Source of the DNA: Channallabes apus
Lineage: Eukaryota; Chordata; Actinopteri; Siluriformes; Clariidae
Length of the DNA stretch: 64,000 nucleotides
Direction of reading: 5' to 3'
Assembly (NCBI GenBank): GCA_030522415.1
Contig: CM060104.1
Span: 12,358,229-12,422,228, forward strand
Position numbers and translations under genes: made by a program. The notes below the pieces were generated by a model. That model had not been told where the DNA came from, ran no database searches, and was given only the letters and a program-made list of their open reading frames with translations. Positions 1 to 11,430 of this stretch are shown piece by piece. Position 1 is the stretch's first letter. The number at the start of each line of letters is the position of its first letter.

Positions 1-2273
1 GAAATGGCATACATGAACTGTATCAGTCAGGATTTAGGCCTCATCACAGCACAGAAACAGCACTCGTTAAAGTAGTAAATGACCTCCTATTGGCCTCTGA
101 TCAGGGTTGTGTAACTATGCTTGTATTACTCGACCTCAGTGCAGCTTTTGACACTATTGATCATGCTATTCTTCTTCACAGATTAGAAAATGTAGTAGGA
201 ATTAAGGGTACAGCCCTCTCCTGGCTCAGATCCTATTTGACCGATCGTTATCAGTATGTAGACTTAAATGGTGATTATTCTGCATGTTCTCTAGTGGAGT
301 TTGGCGTTCCGCAGGGTTCAGTTTTAGGCCCACTGCTTTTTTCCCTTTACATGCTTCCTCTGGGCAAAATAATCCGTAAGCATGGTATTAGTTTTCATTG
401 TTATGCTGACGACACACAGCTATACGTCTCAACAAAACCTGATGAGAAAAACCATCTTACTAAAGTTGAGCAATGTGTGCAGGACATAAGAAATTGGATG
501 CTAATTAACTTCCTTCTGCTTAATCCGGATAAGACAGAAGTTCTAGTCATAGGACCGCATACAGATAGAAGTAAAATCTTAGATCACACCGTAACTTTAG
601 ATGGCCTTTCTGTTCCGTCAAGTGCAGCAGTAAAAGACCTCGGCGTGATTATAGATTCCAGCCTTTCATTTGAAGCTCATGTAGATAATATCACCAGGAT
701 AGCATTCTTTCAGCTCAGAAATATCGCCAAAATAAGAAATATATTGTCGCTAAACGATGCAGAAAAACTAGTTCATGCTTTTATCACTTCTAGGTTGGAC
801 TATTGTAATGCCTTACTGTCTGGTTGTTCAGTTACGTGCATAAACAAGCTTCAGCTAGTCCAGAATGCAGCAGCGAGAGTCCTCACTAGAACCAGAAGAT
901 ATGAGCACATCACCCTATCCTATCTTCACTGCATTGGCTCCCTGTGAAATTTCGCATTGATTTTAAAATACTACTCTTGACATATAAGGCATTAAATGGT
1001 CTCGCCCCGCAGTATCTGAGCGAACTGCTAGTGTCTTACGATCCGCCACGCCTACTTCGGTCAAAGGATGCAGGCTGCTTATCAGTACCGCGTATTATGA
1101 AAACTACAGCTGGGGGCAGAGCTTTTTCTTACAAAGCCCCAAAATTATGGAATAGTCTTCCAAATAGTGTTCGGGACTCAGACACAGTCTCAGTGTTTAA
1201 GTCTAGGCTAAAAACCTATTTATTTAGCCAAGCATTTTTATAAATAGATTTGCCATAAGGTAAAGGAGCAGATCTGGGGGACTCATGGACGTAGAGTATT
1301 ATGGTGAACTGGTATGTTTTAGATGCTGTCTTCCTCAGTCTCATTTGATCACTCAGGTTTGTTGACGGTGAGGTGATTGTTTGCTTTACATCTCAGGGAG
1401 CCCTCATGTTTGTGTTTCCTTCTGGCTCTCCCTTTTAGTTATGCTGTCATAGTTAGTCCTGCCGGAGTCCCTGCTTGCACTCTACAGTAAATATACATTC
1501 ACATTAGACATTGTGACTGTGACCATACCTAATTGCAATCTCTCCTGCTCTTCTCTTCCTCCCCCTCTTTCTCTTTCCTCTCTCCCCCTGTCTCCCCCTT
1601 TCACTCTTTCTCTCTCTCTCTCTCTCTGTCGAGCTACCCATGTGGTTCCTGAGCTGCCAGTGATCCAGACTCCCTCTGCCCTCCGGACCTGTCTGATCCA
1701 TCCTGGTGCCCGGTTTCTGGTTGGAGGTCTCGTCGCATGGATGCCCCGTGTGTCTCTTTAGGATGCGCCTGGTGTCTGGGGATGATTCTATCTACTTAGA
1801 AGATGGTTCTGGCCTCGACTGGTGTTGTCAGCTGTTTCTCTGCGGACTTGACAATTCGATAGTTCAGGACTGGAACTTTCTACAAGTCTATCTGAGTCTC
1901 GAATAACTACTGGACTCCATTTTACATCAACTATTATAACATCAATTAACATCAACTATCATAGCTGAACCTAACACTTAACACTGTATAAATGCAGATC
2001 ATTTCCTGCTATCTGTTTCACCCAGATGAGAATGGGTTCCCTGTCGAGTCTGGTTCCTCTCAAGGTTTCTTCCTATTACCATCTCAGGGAGTTTTTCTTT
2101 GCCACTGTCGCCCCCGGGCTTGCTCACCAGGGACTATCTGAGCATTTTGATTCATACACATTCACATTCCATACAAACTTAAATAATTCTTTTGATTGTG
2201 TAAAGCTGTTTTGAGACAATGTCAATTGTTAAAAGCGCTATACAAATAAAACTGAATTGAATTGAATTGAATT
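1..2273 (+). mobile_element. L2 LINE, 3' portion (ORF2 end plus 3'UTR)
   Basis: The window opens inside the reverse transcriptase of an L2-clade non-LTR retrotransposon. The coding part ends at 1243 and is followed by a 3'UTR of about 1 kb. That UTR contains a CT-rich run (1550-1630) and the conserved L2 3' end (AAAGCGCTATACAAATAAA, then TTGAA repeats) up to about 2273. Immediately after the tail the sequence is BEL internal DNA in the opposite orientation, so this L2 appears to have inserted into BEL element 1. The L2 5' end and any remaining BEL sequence lie before the window. The tail agrees with the L2 copies ending at 35840, about 49030 and 50233. Confidence 0.93.
3..1243 (+). pseudogene. 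L2 ORF2 reverse transcriptase, C-terminal half, frameshifted
   Basis: Encodes the palm to C-terminus of an L2 reverse transcriptase. Visible motifs are [39 protein letters not shown] and the catalytic CYADDTQLY (around 400-420), followed by the conserved C-terminal region ([20 protein letters not shown]). The frame is open from the window edge. It shifts near 911-945 within the stretch corresponding to [11 protein letters not shown], after which a second frame carries the rest (YKALNGLAPQYLSELL ... FKSRLKTYLFSQAF) to the stop at 1243. No ATG belongs here; the true start is upstream of the window. The endonuclease half is not visible. It cannot make one continuous protein. Confidence 0.92.
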
Positions 2274-2372
2274 GTTTGAGTTCTGCTGCTGCTTTATTCT
2301 TTTGCAACGTGAGAATTTCTTCCTTAAAATTTTGTCTTTGAGTAAACTTAATGATTTCATTTTCTGCTTTTG

Positions 2373-4700
2373 TTAGTTCTTGAGCGACTTGTGATTTTGT
2401 GTCTTTGGGTTATCTACTTGTGTTTTAACCCTTTCTGTTTTTTGTCTGAGCATGTCTCTGATGCGAAGGATCCAGGCAACGGATCTTTTTAACTTGTGCC
2501 AATCAGAGTGATGATTAATCAGTTTGCTCACTGCGTCTGCGCATTTTGTAATGCTCACAATATTCACTAAAGCTGAGAGCTTAACTTCGTCAGCATTTTC
2601 ATCAAAATTTTCTTTTATTGATGTGTCATGAATATTTTCAGGCCATTTGCACTCTGCTTCTTTGAGAAGGGAGGGACCATGGATCCAGTTGACATTTTTC
2701 ATAAACTTTTCACAAGATACCCCCTTGGAGGCGGAGTCAGCTGGGTTTTGTGAGGTATTAACGTACCTCCATTGCTGTGGCTTGGTTGACTCTCTTATAA
2801 TGGCGCTTCTGTTGGCCACAAAGGTTTTAAAACGAAGTGTTTCGTTATCAACGTATCTCAAAACAGTTGCACTGTCAGTCCAGAACATAGAGTCCAGCAA
2901 TTTCAATTCTATCTGTTCTTTCAACATTTTGTCATTTTTTACAGCGACCACTGCCGCAGTCAGTTCCATTCGTGGAATGGTGGTTTGTTTCAGGGGTGCT
3001 ACACGGGAATTCCCCATCATGAATGCACAATGTGTAAGTCCATCAGCGTTTACTAACCTGAGGTATGAGACAGCTCCGTATCCCATTTCACTTGCATCCG
3101 AGAAGTGGTGGAGTTGTGCTGTAGCTGTAACTCCGAAGTCGGCTGGTTTTATGCACCTTGCTATGCTGAACTCGGACAGTCGGTGCAGCTCTTGCAGCCA
3201 GGTTTTCCACGCTGTTGCAAACTGCTCGGGAATGTCATCATCCCAGGCAAGTTTTTCTTTACATAGCTGTTGCATTAGAGTTTTGGCTGGCAGTATGACA
3301 GGCGCGAGAAACCCTAAAGGGTCATAAATCGAACTGGTGATTGACAGAATTCCTCGTCTTGTCACAGGTCCTTCCTTTAAACTAATCTTAAACTTGAACA
3401 TGTCTGAATCAATGCACCACAGCACCCCCAGAGCTCTCTCTATGGGCAGTGCATCTTTACTCAAGTCTAAGTCTCTCATGTCTTTGATCCTTTCACTCTC
3501 AGGAATGACAGTCAGTAGGGCACAGCTGTTGCTTGCCCATTTAGTGAGGTTAGACCCTCCGCTTTTACAGAGACTTGTGAGATCATTGTATAGGGCGACT
3601 GCTTGGTCATGACTCGAAACAGATTTCAGGCAGTCGTCTACATGAAAGTTTTTAAGCACTGTATTAACTGCCACAGCAGATGCATTGCTGCGGTTTTCTT
3701 CTGCTGTCTTTCTGAGGGCGAAGTTAGCAACACTAGGCGACGATTTTGCACTGAACAGATGAACTACCATTTTATTTTCAAATAAGTCTTGGTTCACATC
3801 TCCATTCGGCCACCACATGAAGCGCAGCAGATCTGTGTCCTTCTCGGGGACTTTCACGTGATAGTACATGGCTTCTACAATTGTGTCCTTTTTCTTGGAC
3901 TTTATTTTAATGGGCACAATGGGGAGGATGCAATTACCTCCAGCCCCAGTTAGCGCATTTGATTCGTGACTCTCTGCCGGTGGTGTATTTTTTGTGTCAC
4001 TTTCGGTTTCGTTCTCGTCAGCGCGTGTAACTGGCTGCGCCGTGTCTTGCACTGCGCTGTGTAACATGCGCGGATGTGGCTTTGAACACAATGAACATAT
4101 AATTTTTCTGGTACAGTCTTTCCACAAATGACCCTTTGTTAAACATCCGAAACAGAATCCGTTTCTTTTTAAGAATTCTACTTTGTCTTTGTATGTCTTA
4201 TCATTAAATTGGAAGCAATCGTCTAAGATATGCTCCCCTTTGCAATGTGCGCACGGCTTAGTGAAGGCGCTGACAGGTGATGTGCCGGCATTCTTCATTT
4301 TAATCAAGTCTTTGTGAATTTTACCAACCTGTCTGTCCTCGGTTGCGACGCTGACCCTGGGTTCTCCTTGGCCCCTTTGTTTGGGTCCTTGAAGGGATGT
4401 GTAACAGGGTTTTCCGTCGCTGATTGCGGCGTCCAGGTCCGTAGAGTGCGCGCTGCTCAGGTGCGCGTTGCTCAATTCAGTGACTGCGCTCTCGTTCGCA
4501 GGCTGCGCTCGGCCGTTGCATGTTGAGTTGGAGAGGTGATAGTGCGCGCTGCTCAGGTGCGCGCTGCTCGATTCAGTGACTGCGCTCTCGTTCGCAGGCT
4601 CCGCTCGGCTGTTGCATGTTGAGTTGGAAAGGTGAGAGTGCACGCTGCTCGGGCGCGCGCTGCTCGATTCAATGAGTGCGCTCTCGTTCGCAGGCTGCGC
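2373..4700 (-). pseudogene. BEL/Pao gag 3' region, protease stub, RT and RNase H (deleted polyprotein)
   Basis: Domain order from the N-terminal side: repeat-rich linker; a cysteine-rich knuckle (CAHCKGEHILDDC and CFGCLTKGHLWKDC); the start of protease (ILPIVPIKIKSKK); an abrupt join to RT (YYHVKVPEKDTDLLRF, WWPNGD); the RT active site read as FHVDD at 3632-3646, where element 2 has FYVDD; a Pao-type region (GILSITSSIYDPLGFLAPV); RNase H (HFSDASEMGYGAVSYL, IPRMELTAA, FWTDSATVLRY, WRYVNTSQNPADSASKG). The protease body and the RT fingers are absent. The frame ends at 2373 ahead of the integrase. No ATG is close to the open-frame start; it continues gag in another frame. The product would be catalytically defective. 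Confidence 0.93.
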
Positions 4701-4785
4701 TCGGCTGTTGCATGTTGAGTTGGAAACATGAGAGTGCGCGCTGCTCGGGCACGCGCTGCTCGGACGCGTGCTGCTCGATTCAATG
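4455..4785 (-). repeat. Tandem repeats of about 97 bp inside BEL gag
   Basis: A unit of about 96-98 bp recurs 3 to 4 times; GTTGCATGTTGAGTTGG recurs at about 4514, 4612 and 4707. On the minus strand it encodes a serine/alanine-rich segment with HLSNSTCNSRAEPANES. The equivalent array in element 2 lies at 59200-59560. Unit composition differs slightly between the two elements, suggesting ongoing unequal exchange. Confidence 0.9.
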
Positions 4786-5550
4786 ATTGCTCTTGGGCGA
4801 TCGGCTGTCGTATTTGCGATCTTGACGTTGAAGCACTCTCAATTTGGCATCATGCATAGCAAGCGCCGTTTTGGTTTCCAGTCGTTCCTTTTTCGCCTTT
4901 AGTTGTGCCATTATTTGTGCTTCCTCTATTTCTAGTTGGAGACGTTCCTTTTTCGCCTTTAGTTGTGCCATTATTTGTGCTTCCTCTATTTCTAGTTGGA
5001 GACGTTCCTCCAAGGTTGCAGCTTTTGCTAACAGCGCTGCTCTGTCGGCTTCTTCTTTCTTTAGTAGGGCTGAGGATGATGTAGAAGTTACAGACCTTTT
5101 GGATGCTGCCATTATCAGTGACACGCTGACGCCCGGTGAGACATCTTCGCGTATTCGCGATGTCACAGAGTGGCTCTTAGTGTCCTTGGTGTCCGCTATC
5201 CAGCGACCCACCTTAGCTATGAATTCTGTGCGGCCTTGGGCCTCAGGTGCTCCGCAGGCGACCTGATCGCGTTTGTGTTCGTCTTTATGAGTGTACACAA
5301 GCACATCAACGTTACTTCTCATAACGTTCTCTCTCAGCTTCCCGTATTCGGGTCTGTACTCGGTTTTAACGATGTCTAACTTACGTGCATAGTTCATAGG
5401 TGTCTTTAATGCAGTAGACGTTGCATTCAGTCGAATTCGCTTGCCTTTTCTTGCATCCAGCGCATCGTTGAGGTTCTTTCTGTTCATCTCGTGGAGCGCC
5501 GTTAGGCTCCCCAGCCAAGTGCTGTGAGCGTTGTCCTCGTTGTTCGGCAT
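4780..5550 (-). pseudogene. BEL/Pao gag N-terminal part, element 1
   Basis: The reading frame starts with an ATG at 5550, 87 bases inside the LTR edge, and reads MPNNEDNAHSTWLGSL. After a region with little recognisable structure it becomes an alanine- and glutamate-rich coiled coil (KKEEADRAALLAKAATLEER) that includes a perfect 20-residue tandem duplication. It ends SPKSNH at 4780, where element 2 continues in frame as SPKSKSALIESSS. A small indel therefore separates it from the downstream repeat and knuckle part. Gag normally forms the particle in which BEL RNA is packaged; this copy is broken. Confidence 0.85.
4883..5002 (-). repeat. Perfect 60-bp tandem duplication in gag coiled coil
   Basis: Bases 4883-4942 and 4943-5002 appear identical and encode two copies of a 20-residue heptad-like segment (LQLEIEEAQIMAQLKAKKER). 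Element 2 has only a shorter related segment (LEIEEAQLKA), so the duplication arose in this lineage. Confidence 0.93.
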
Positions 5551-5636
5551 GGTGAAGTTCGACGGCTATTCTCTTTCACTTTCCCTTTCAGCGTTCACTT
5601 GTTTTCGTTCAAACAGCGGAAAAGCTTTTGACTTCA

Positions 5637-6296
5637 TGTAGATGCGGTCATATTATTTCACCAGTTTTGACGCGTAGCTAATGTCTTAAAGTTTCACTCA
5701 CATGACAGAAGTCCGATCTCTTTGTCTCTTGTAGTTTATTTGTCAGCATCAAAGAATCAACACTTCATACAGTCGTCTTGAGTAAATCCACTGTGATTAC
5801 AGACACCAGTTGCTGCATCTTGCAAATCTCTGACTTTTACAACAACCTATTTGCTGTATCTTGTAGATTACAATCTTGGCTTGGGTATATAACAACACTC
5901 TCGTTGCATCTTACATTCCCAGCTTATGTTAGCTTACGGTTACAACAACCTAGTTGCTGTATCTTACATTTCTAGCTTACCGGGAGCTCTCATTAGCTGA
6001 CGAGCTTACGGTCAAAAGCTTGTGTTTCCTTAGCCTTCCGCATCTAGACTGAACTCTCTAACATACCACAGTCACACAAATGCATGTAATAGTAGAATGA
6101 CATCACAGACCAACCTACGATTGTCAACTTATGATGCATGACTAAGAAATATAAAGCTTATGGCTTATGTAACAAACTTAATGCTTAATGCTTTACTAAT
6201 GAATAGAACAAGGAAGAATAAATGAAGTAACAGAAAGTAAAATAAAATAAAATAAACAACAACAAATTCATAACACGTGCGATATGGCACTTACAC
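5637..6296 (-). repeat. BEL element 1 LTR (5' LTR)
   Basis: On the plus strand the LTR runs from TGTAGATGCGG to GGCACTTACA, giving TG...CA termini and 660 bp. It aligns with the LTRs of element 2 (54961-55598 and 60334-60867) and the partial LTR at 48016-48315. It contains an internal direct repeat around ACAACAACCTA-TTGCTGTATC. The promoter should read leftward into gag. Confidence 0.92.
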
Positions 6297-8053
6297 CTTA
6301 GACAATACATTCTATAGCTTAAAGAAAGTACTTAATTACAAATTACCTAACAAAAAACAAAATTTGCCTTATGCCGATGAATATAAAACAATAACGATAC
6401 GAACTAATGCACGCGATGATACAACTTCCAGCCGTTAATTCAAACTAGATGCGGAGGACTGGGGAGCCAATCCGACAGAATCTGCCCGCCTCCAATTTCT
6501 GATTGGCTGGTGTGGCGCCGATTGTAGTCTCTGGTTGGCTGGAATAGTGAGCGCAATTATTGCTAATGACTCATTTAGGTGAATGTGAGCCGACTCTTTT
6601 ATTTAAGAGACAAAAACTTCATTTATCGTGCACTGTCAGCATCACAGACAGTTTATGTTCACATACAGCTTCATGACACATTACTTGAAAGATCATATTT
6701 GAAAAAGCATAATAGGGGCACTTTAAAGTATATTTTCCAATAATATATTTTTGGAAAGTGTAGTATAATACAATAATTTTTAAGTATATTTAAAGTTTAA
6801 TTCCAAAAAAAAAAAAAAGTATACTTTTTATATAGTAACCACTTTCTGTTAGTATATTTGCAATGTCCTATCGAGGATTTCAATATATTTGTAATACACC
6901 AAAGTTTATTTTTTTTCGCTGGGGGATATATATTAGTGTAAAAGCATGGTACAATGCTTGCCTTTACCAGCTGTTATCTCCACATAAGGTGTCCACCTGA
7001 TTATAATGTCCTTTTCCCTCATTCTTTGCCTAGTCCATGCTCACAGCCCTCTACAAATCTAACCCTGTCTCTGTGGCAGCTTGTTATAAAATGTTAAACA
7101 AACGATTCTTTATTGTAATAGTCTCCTGCGGCAGCACTGCCCTGTATGTGGTGAAAATTACAGCCATTACAGCGGCTGGTGAGCAGCTGGGGAGCTCCTT
7201 CTCTCCCTCTTCTTGTTTTTTCTCTCTCACCAATCTGAAATAGTAACTGAATTCCAAATGGATATCCAGGCCATAACTAAATGAAATTGATATCTTGAAT
7301 GCTAAGCACTGCATTACAGGGATGACGATAATGGCCTGGTGTTTTACGAGCTGGGCCATCTCAACAGCCTTGTGTTGCCTTAATCTTACCTTTGCCTGAG
7401 GCTAAGATAAATCTTGGTGCTGTAAACTCTATGGTAATACAGCTGCTTCTAAGTATTGATCATTTTTTCTAAATGTCAGTCATTGTGTGGCTCTCTCATA
7501 TTTTATCCCCACAGTTGGGTAAGGCTCTTTGTGCACTGTGCATGCTTTACAAACACTGCTCTCTAAAACAGCTATGTGTTCCAATAAAGAATGGCAAGGC
7601 ACCATCATACTGCATATAAAAAAGTACACTAAATTATGGGCCATTGGCAGTATTTATGTCATGCCCATACAAACAATGTGCTGCTGTAATAACGTAAAAG
7701 GTGATCTAAAATTCCTTTAGAATGTTCACTACTTAAATGTTCTCCCCATGACTGCATGGAGCAGTATTAGTTCTCCAGGTCCTTCTAAAGTGATGTCCCA
7801 TCCAGCATGCATTCCCACCTAACCCAGTGTGATTCATCACAAATGTGAACAAGATAAAGGGGTTACTGAAAGTGAATGAATGAATGAATATTCACTGCTA
7901 AAGAAGTATATAAAAGTCCCTTCCTTCAAATACAAGTGCAGATTAAAAAAAAATCAGTGTCCTCAGTCTGTGTACTTTAAAAAGCCTTAGCTGCTCTGTT
8001 TGTGGTTAATGGGGTTGCTACAGAGGTTATCAGTCCAGAGAAAAGGAAGCACG

Positions 8054-8111
<58 letters not shown>

Positions 8112-8429
8112 CACACCTGATTGCCACAAGCCCCATTGCTGATTGGATCTGGAATGTGTTTACTTTCTGTGAGGAGGTGACATTGTGATGAAATGGTTGT
8201 TGAAAGGACATACTTGATGTTTTTTCCACCCTGTTTTACTCTATCCAAAAAAAAAAAAGATTTGCTGGTTCAGTAAATATGACAGAAACAAAACTAATGA
8301 TTTTTACACAGACAAAAAAAAAAGTAGATTATTTGCTTTTTATAAAAATAAAAAATTTAGTTCCCTAATTGCTAAATTTAATCATGTAAATATTGATTAC
8401 TCTCTTTGTGATTTTCAGTCAGGTGCATG

Positions 8430-8493
<64 letters not shown>

Positions 8494-8865
8494 AAGTGTT
8501 TACTACAGTATTGATCTTGTGTTCTACCAGTCTAGTCTTTATGAAGGTTTGTGTAATTTTGTGTAATGTCTACCGTTTACTGGTGTAAGTGGCCATTAAA
8601 TTGTAAAAGTAAGATTTGGGAATTTATTTTTACAGTGTTTGGATGAGACATTCATTTAATGGTACATACACATTAGATTAAGTAATCCAAGTTCTAGTTT
8701 TATGGTAATGATTTTAGGCAGAACCTAAAAGAATGGCCAGTGTTAGGTACAGTACAACAGCAAAGAAACTGCAAAAGGGAATTGAAAAAGATGAAAATAA
8801 GAAGTGCAGAAATAAATCTACTATATCATCTACTATACCTCTTATCCGGTATACGTACATGGTGG
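6297..8865. other. Unrecognised sequence with microsatellites
   Basis: I recognise no gene or known repeat here apart from simple repeats: (CA)n at about 8056-8106, (GT)n at about 8433-8490, and scattered poly-A. Short open frames on both strands lack conserved features. A promoter-like cluster at 6495-6610 is listed separately. Confidence 0.5.
6495..6610 (+). promoter_or_regulatory. Promoter-like cluster: CCAAT boxes, AP-1, TATA-like
   Basis: Two inverted CCAAT boxes (TGATTGGCTGG near 6501 and GGTTGGCTGG near 6532) are followed by an AP-1-type TGACTCA near 6568 and a TATA-like TTTATTTAAG near 6598. The spacing fits a core promoter firing rightward near 6625-6640. No downstream coding exon is recognised, so function is inferred from motif content only. 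Confidence 0.25.
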
Positions 8866-8928
8866 TGGGGGATAGGCCTGGAGCCTATCCCAGAAGACTT
8901 GGGACAACCTGGACAGGAATCCATCGTA

Positions 8929-8964
<36 letters not shown>

Positions 8965-9190
8965 TTTCATTCATTCATCTGCCATACCGCTTTATCCTGT
9001 ATTTAGTGTCGCGGGGACCTGGAGCCTATCCCAGGAGACTCTGGGCACGAGGCAGGGTACACTCTGGACAGCGTGCCAATACATCGCAGAGCACACACAC
9101 ACACATTTTCCTTTTTGGAAATTTACCAATTAACCTAATCTACAGAAGATTGGACTGTCGGTAGAAACCAGAGTACCCAGAGGGAACCCA
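8866..9190 (-). repeat. Partial fish SINE copies, minus strand
   Basis: Two fragments match the 3' part of the full-length SINE at 61825-62190 in reverse: CCTGGAGCCTATCCCAG at about 8877 and again at about 9018, with CCAATACATCGCAGAGCAC near 9078. (CA)n tracts interrupt both. The second fragment begins at the ATTCATTCAT tail near 8968. Confidence 0.75.
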
Positions 9191-9214
9191 CCAGCACAAG
9201 GAGGTATGTATATT

Positions 9215-9480
9215 TTGTGCAGAAGGCAACCAGGGTCTTTGGCAGGACAGCATGACAGCATAACTACGGGGAGAGCCAGAAGGAAACACAGACACAAAAG
9301 CTCCCAATCAGCAATCAGTCTCTTCACTGTCAACAAACCTGAGTGATCAGTGGGAGTGCTGAATGACATTCAAACATACCAGTTCACCATGACAAGCTAT
9401 GACCATGAGTCTCCCAATAACTGCTCCTTTACGTAAGAACAAATCCATTCACAAAACCAGCTTGACTAAACAACACCCTA
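9215..9480 (-). mobile_element. L2 LINE 3' fragment, minus strand
   Basis: Reverse complement of the L2 sequence just after the ORF2 stop. It matches the region around 1230-1460 (CTCCTTTACGTAAG corresponds to the ORF2 end, and AGCCAGAAGGAAACACAGAC to the 3'UTR). The fragment stops where a copy of repeat X begins at 9484. Confidence 0.8.
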
Positions 9481-9483
9481 TAC

Positions 9484-9525
9484 TTACAGATGTCGCCCTT
9501 AAAACCCTGCGTGTTTTCCCGCGGG
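9484..9525 (+). repeat. Terminal fragment of dispersed repeat X
   Basis: Begins TTACAGATGTCGCCCTTAAA, the same end found at 54583 and, in reverse, at 24751. Similarity fades within about 40 bases. The rest, to about 10000, is unrecognised and has poly-T at 9923-9943. Confidence 0.55.
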
Positions 9526-10019
9526 ATGCCGCAATTTAGCGCGCGGCGTGCCGCGTCTTGCCGGAGGCAACATTCGGGAATTTTAAATAAATGTGTTGCG
9601 CTTCACTGAATATCCGCCAGATGGCGCATGGAAGGACTTTATCTAAAAGCCGGACCAAGTGCAACAAAGAATGTAAGGACGCGGATGAACAGTGCTGAAG
9701 CGAACATGAATTTTATTTTGTTTTATAATAGATCTTTCATGATGAATGAGTGTATATGTGCTTCACATTATCAAACACAGGCAAAGGAGACAGAAATTAT
9801 TGAGGGATCCACTGAAAAAAGTAAACCTAGTTTAATGTGTTTTTTTTTCTCATTCCATTAGTAAAAAAAATTATTTGCTCTTTTTAACTGAAGTGTCTAA
9901 TTTATGCTTATGGGTGAATCTTTTTTTTTTTTTTTTTTTTTTTAGTATAATGCTGTTTACAGCAGGAAACCAAAGTGAAATATTTCATTTTGATCAAGGT
10001 ACTCTTATTAGGTTGAGTG

Positions 10020-10110
10020 TGATTTGCGCATGCGCAGTCTTTAGACCATAGTTTTGCCGGTATAATTTTATTTCCGCCTCAAACCGGAGCATGACGTTGA
10101 AACAAGTAAG
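10020..10110 (+). promoter_or_regulatory. Candidate CpG-type promoter with NRF1 site
   Basis: TTGCGCATGCGCAGTC near 10024 is a near-perfect NRF1 palindrome. It is followed by an ETS-like TTTCCGCCTC near 10070. It lies about 190 bp upstream of the candidate first coding exon at 10223. This arrangement is typical of housekeeping vertebrate promoters; activity is inferred. Confidence 0.4.
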
Positions 10111-10222
10111 GAAGGATATCAGAACCTGTATTTCAGTTACTGTTAGTTAAAGCCCCTGATTAAACTTAAATCTAATCCATTCACAAAGGACATTTCTGCT
10201 TCAAACCGTGTCTCATGACCTC

Positions 10223-10292
10223 ATGACGCAGCATTTTCACGGACTGAATCACATGCGGGTGGAGATTCTCAAAGAAAACTCCTTTAAACCAG
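10223..10292 (+). CDS. Candidate first coding exon of an unidentified host gene
   Basis: An ATG at 10223 opens a frame MTQHFHGLNHMRVEILKE..., rich in ordinary non-repeat residues, ending at a strong splice donor (CCAG then GTAAGAAAGC at 10293). The exon holds 23 codons plus one base (phase 1). A second in-frame Met follows after ten codons. An NRF1-type promoter lies just upstream. I do not recognise the protein. The large transposon A starts 140 bp downstream, so it would sit in the first intron. The candidate exon at 15704 has a phase 0 acceptor, so the two cannot be joined directly. It could also be a chance frame. Confidence 0.3.
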
Positions 10293-11001
10293 GTAAGAAA
10301 GCAAACTCATGTCATTTCTATGTTAAATGTATCTCTTCTATGAGCAAATTCATGATTTATGTCAGGAACAACTACTTTGTAGATTGAGTTTTGTGTCCGT
10401 GTTTGCTACTGTAGCTAAAACCACCTATATTACAGTGGGAGCCACGTCAAACAGCCGCCTGGAGCATGACTGCTCCGTGGCAGTTCCATGAAGGCTTCGT
10501 GCATGGAATGTGATCCCCCGCGATGACGCAGTTAACGATGCCCCGCCCCATAAACGCCCCCATGCGCTTTCTAAAAAGATGGTTGCAATGCCGTATAATT
10601 CCGCCAGATGGAGCATTGACTGGCACAGTTAACTGCAGTGTCCAGGAAACCCAATACCGTATCTTTAATATACAGACAGTTCTTGTATTGTCAACATAGT
10701 TTCATAAATAGATGAAAAAACAACAACAACAAACCGATTAATAAAACAGATTTGTTAAATCACTCAATACATAACCCATGATGATTATGCTATTTATTAT
10801 TTAATAATGAATTAATAAAATTAGTTAGTGAAATATTTTTAAGACATCCTGAAATGATCCTTAAAGACACGGTAACGGCTGTAATTTGTCTATACCGATC
10901 ATTGTAGGTACGGAATAAAAACGCAGGCTACGTACAGTATTTTACATTACGGTGTATTTTATCTCGTTCCATTTAATATACTGATAGATAATATTTTGCT
11001 G

Positions 11002-11396
11002 CAAAGTAAAGCTCAAAATGTAACGTCTGCTTGGGTTTGTTTTCGTTATATTTTTGATGATGTTTTCGCTGATTTTTTCACTGATAGTCTACAAGTGGCA
11101 TAAGAGGCAATTAATGGCGCATGCAACCTGGAACAAATATCTGCCCATATGGATCAGTATTTCTTTAGTCATTTAATCATGCATAATGCTCCCCCGTCAA
11201 AAGATCTGATGGGGCATTAATCACGTATCACAACTGTGAATGGATGAAGCAGCAGAGACAGATTAAATCCCCATAAACACTTGGAGACAATAGTAAAAAA
11301 AAGTTCCAGAGGGTTAGCGCCTGTTATACTATTGTATTTTTACTGATTTTTTTTTTTTTTTACTGCTTATATTTCGTTGGGTTTTACGCAATTTCA

Positions 11397-11430
<34 letters not shown>

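Larger units (their letters stand above)
2274..6296 (-). mobile_element. BEL/Pao LTR retrotransposon, element 1 (partial, internally deleted)
   Basis: In element order, on the minus strand: 5' LTR (6296-5637), short leader, gag from 5550, zinc-knuckle region, protease start fused to mid-RT, RNase H, then a break at 2274 where the L2 sits. Integrase and the 3' LTR are not in the window. It is closely similar to element 2 at 54961-60867 and shares its internal deletion. Its coding region has one frameshift in gag and a stop at 2373. The outer TSD cannot be tested because the other end is missing. Confidence 0.92.

Noticed and set aside
4844..5266. Serine-rich plus-strand frames opposite BEL gag and pol (also 2647-3327 and 57602-58090).
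   Set aside because: They are antisense shadows of the BEL coding frame.
5610..5636. tRNA primer-binding site next to the BEL 5' LTR.
   Set aside because: The sequence after the LTR (TGAAGTCAAAAGC on the minus strand) does not match a tRNA 3' end I can name with confidence.
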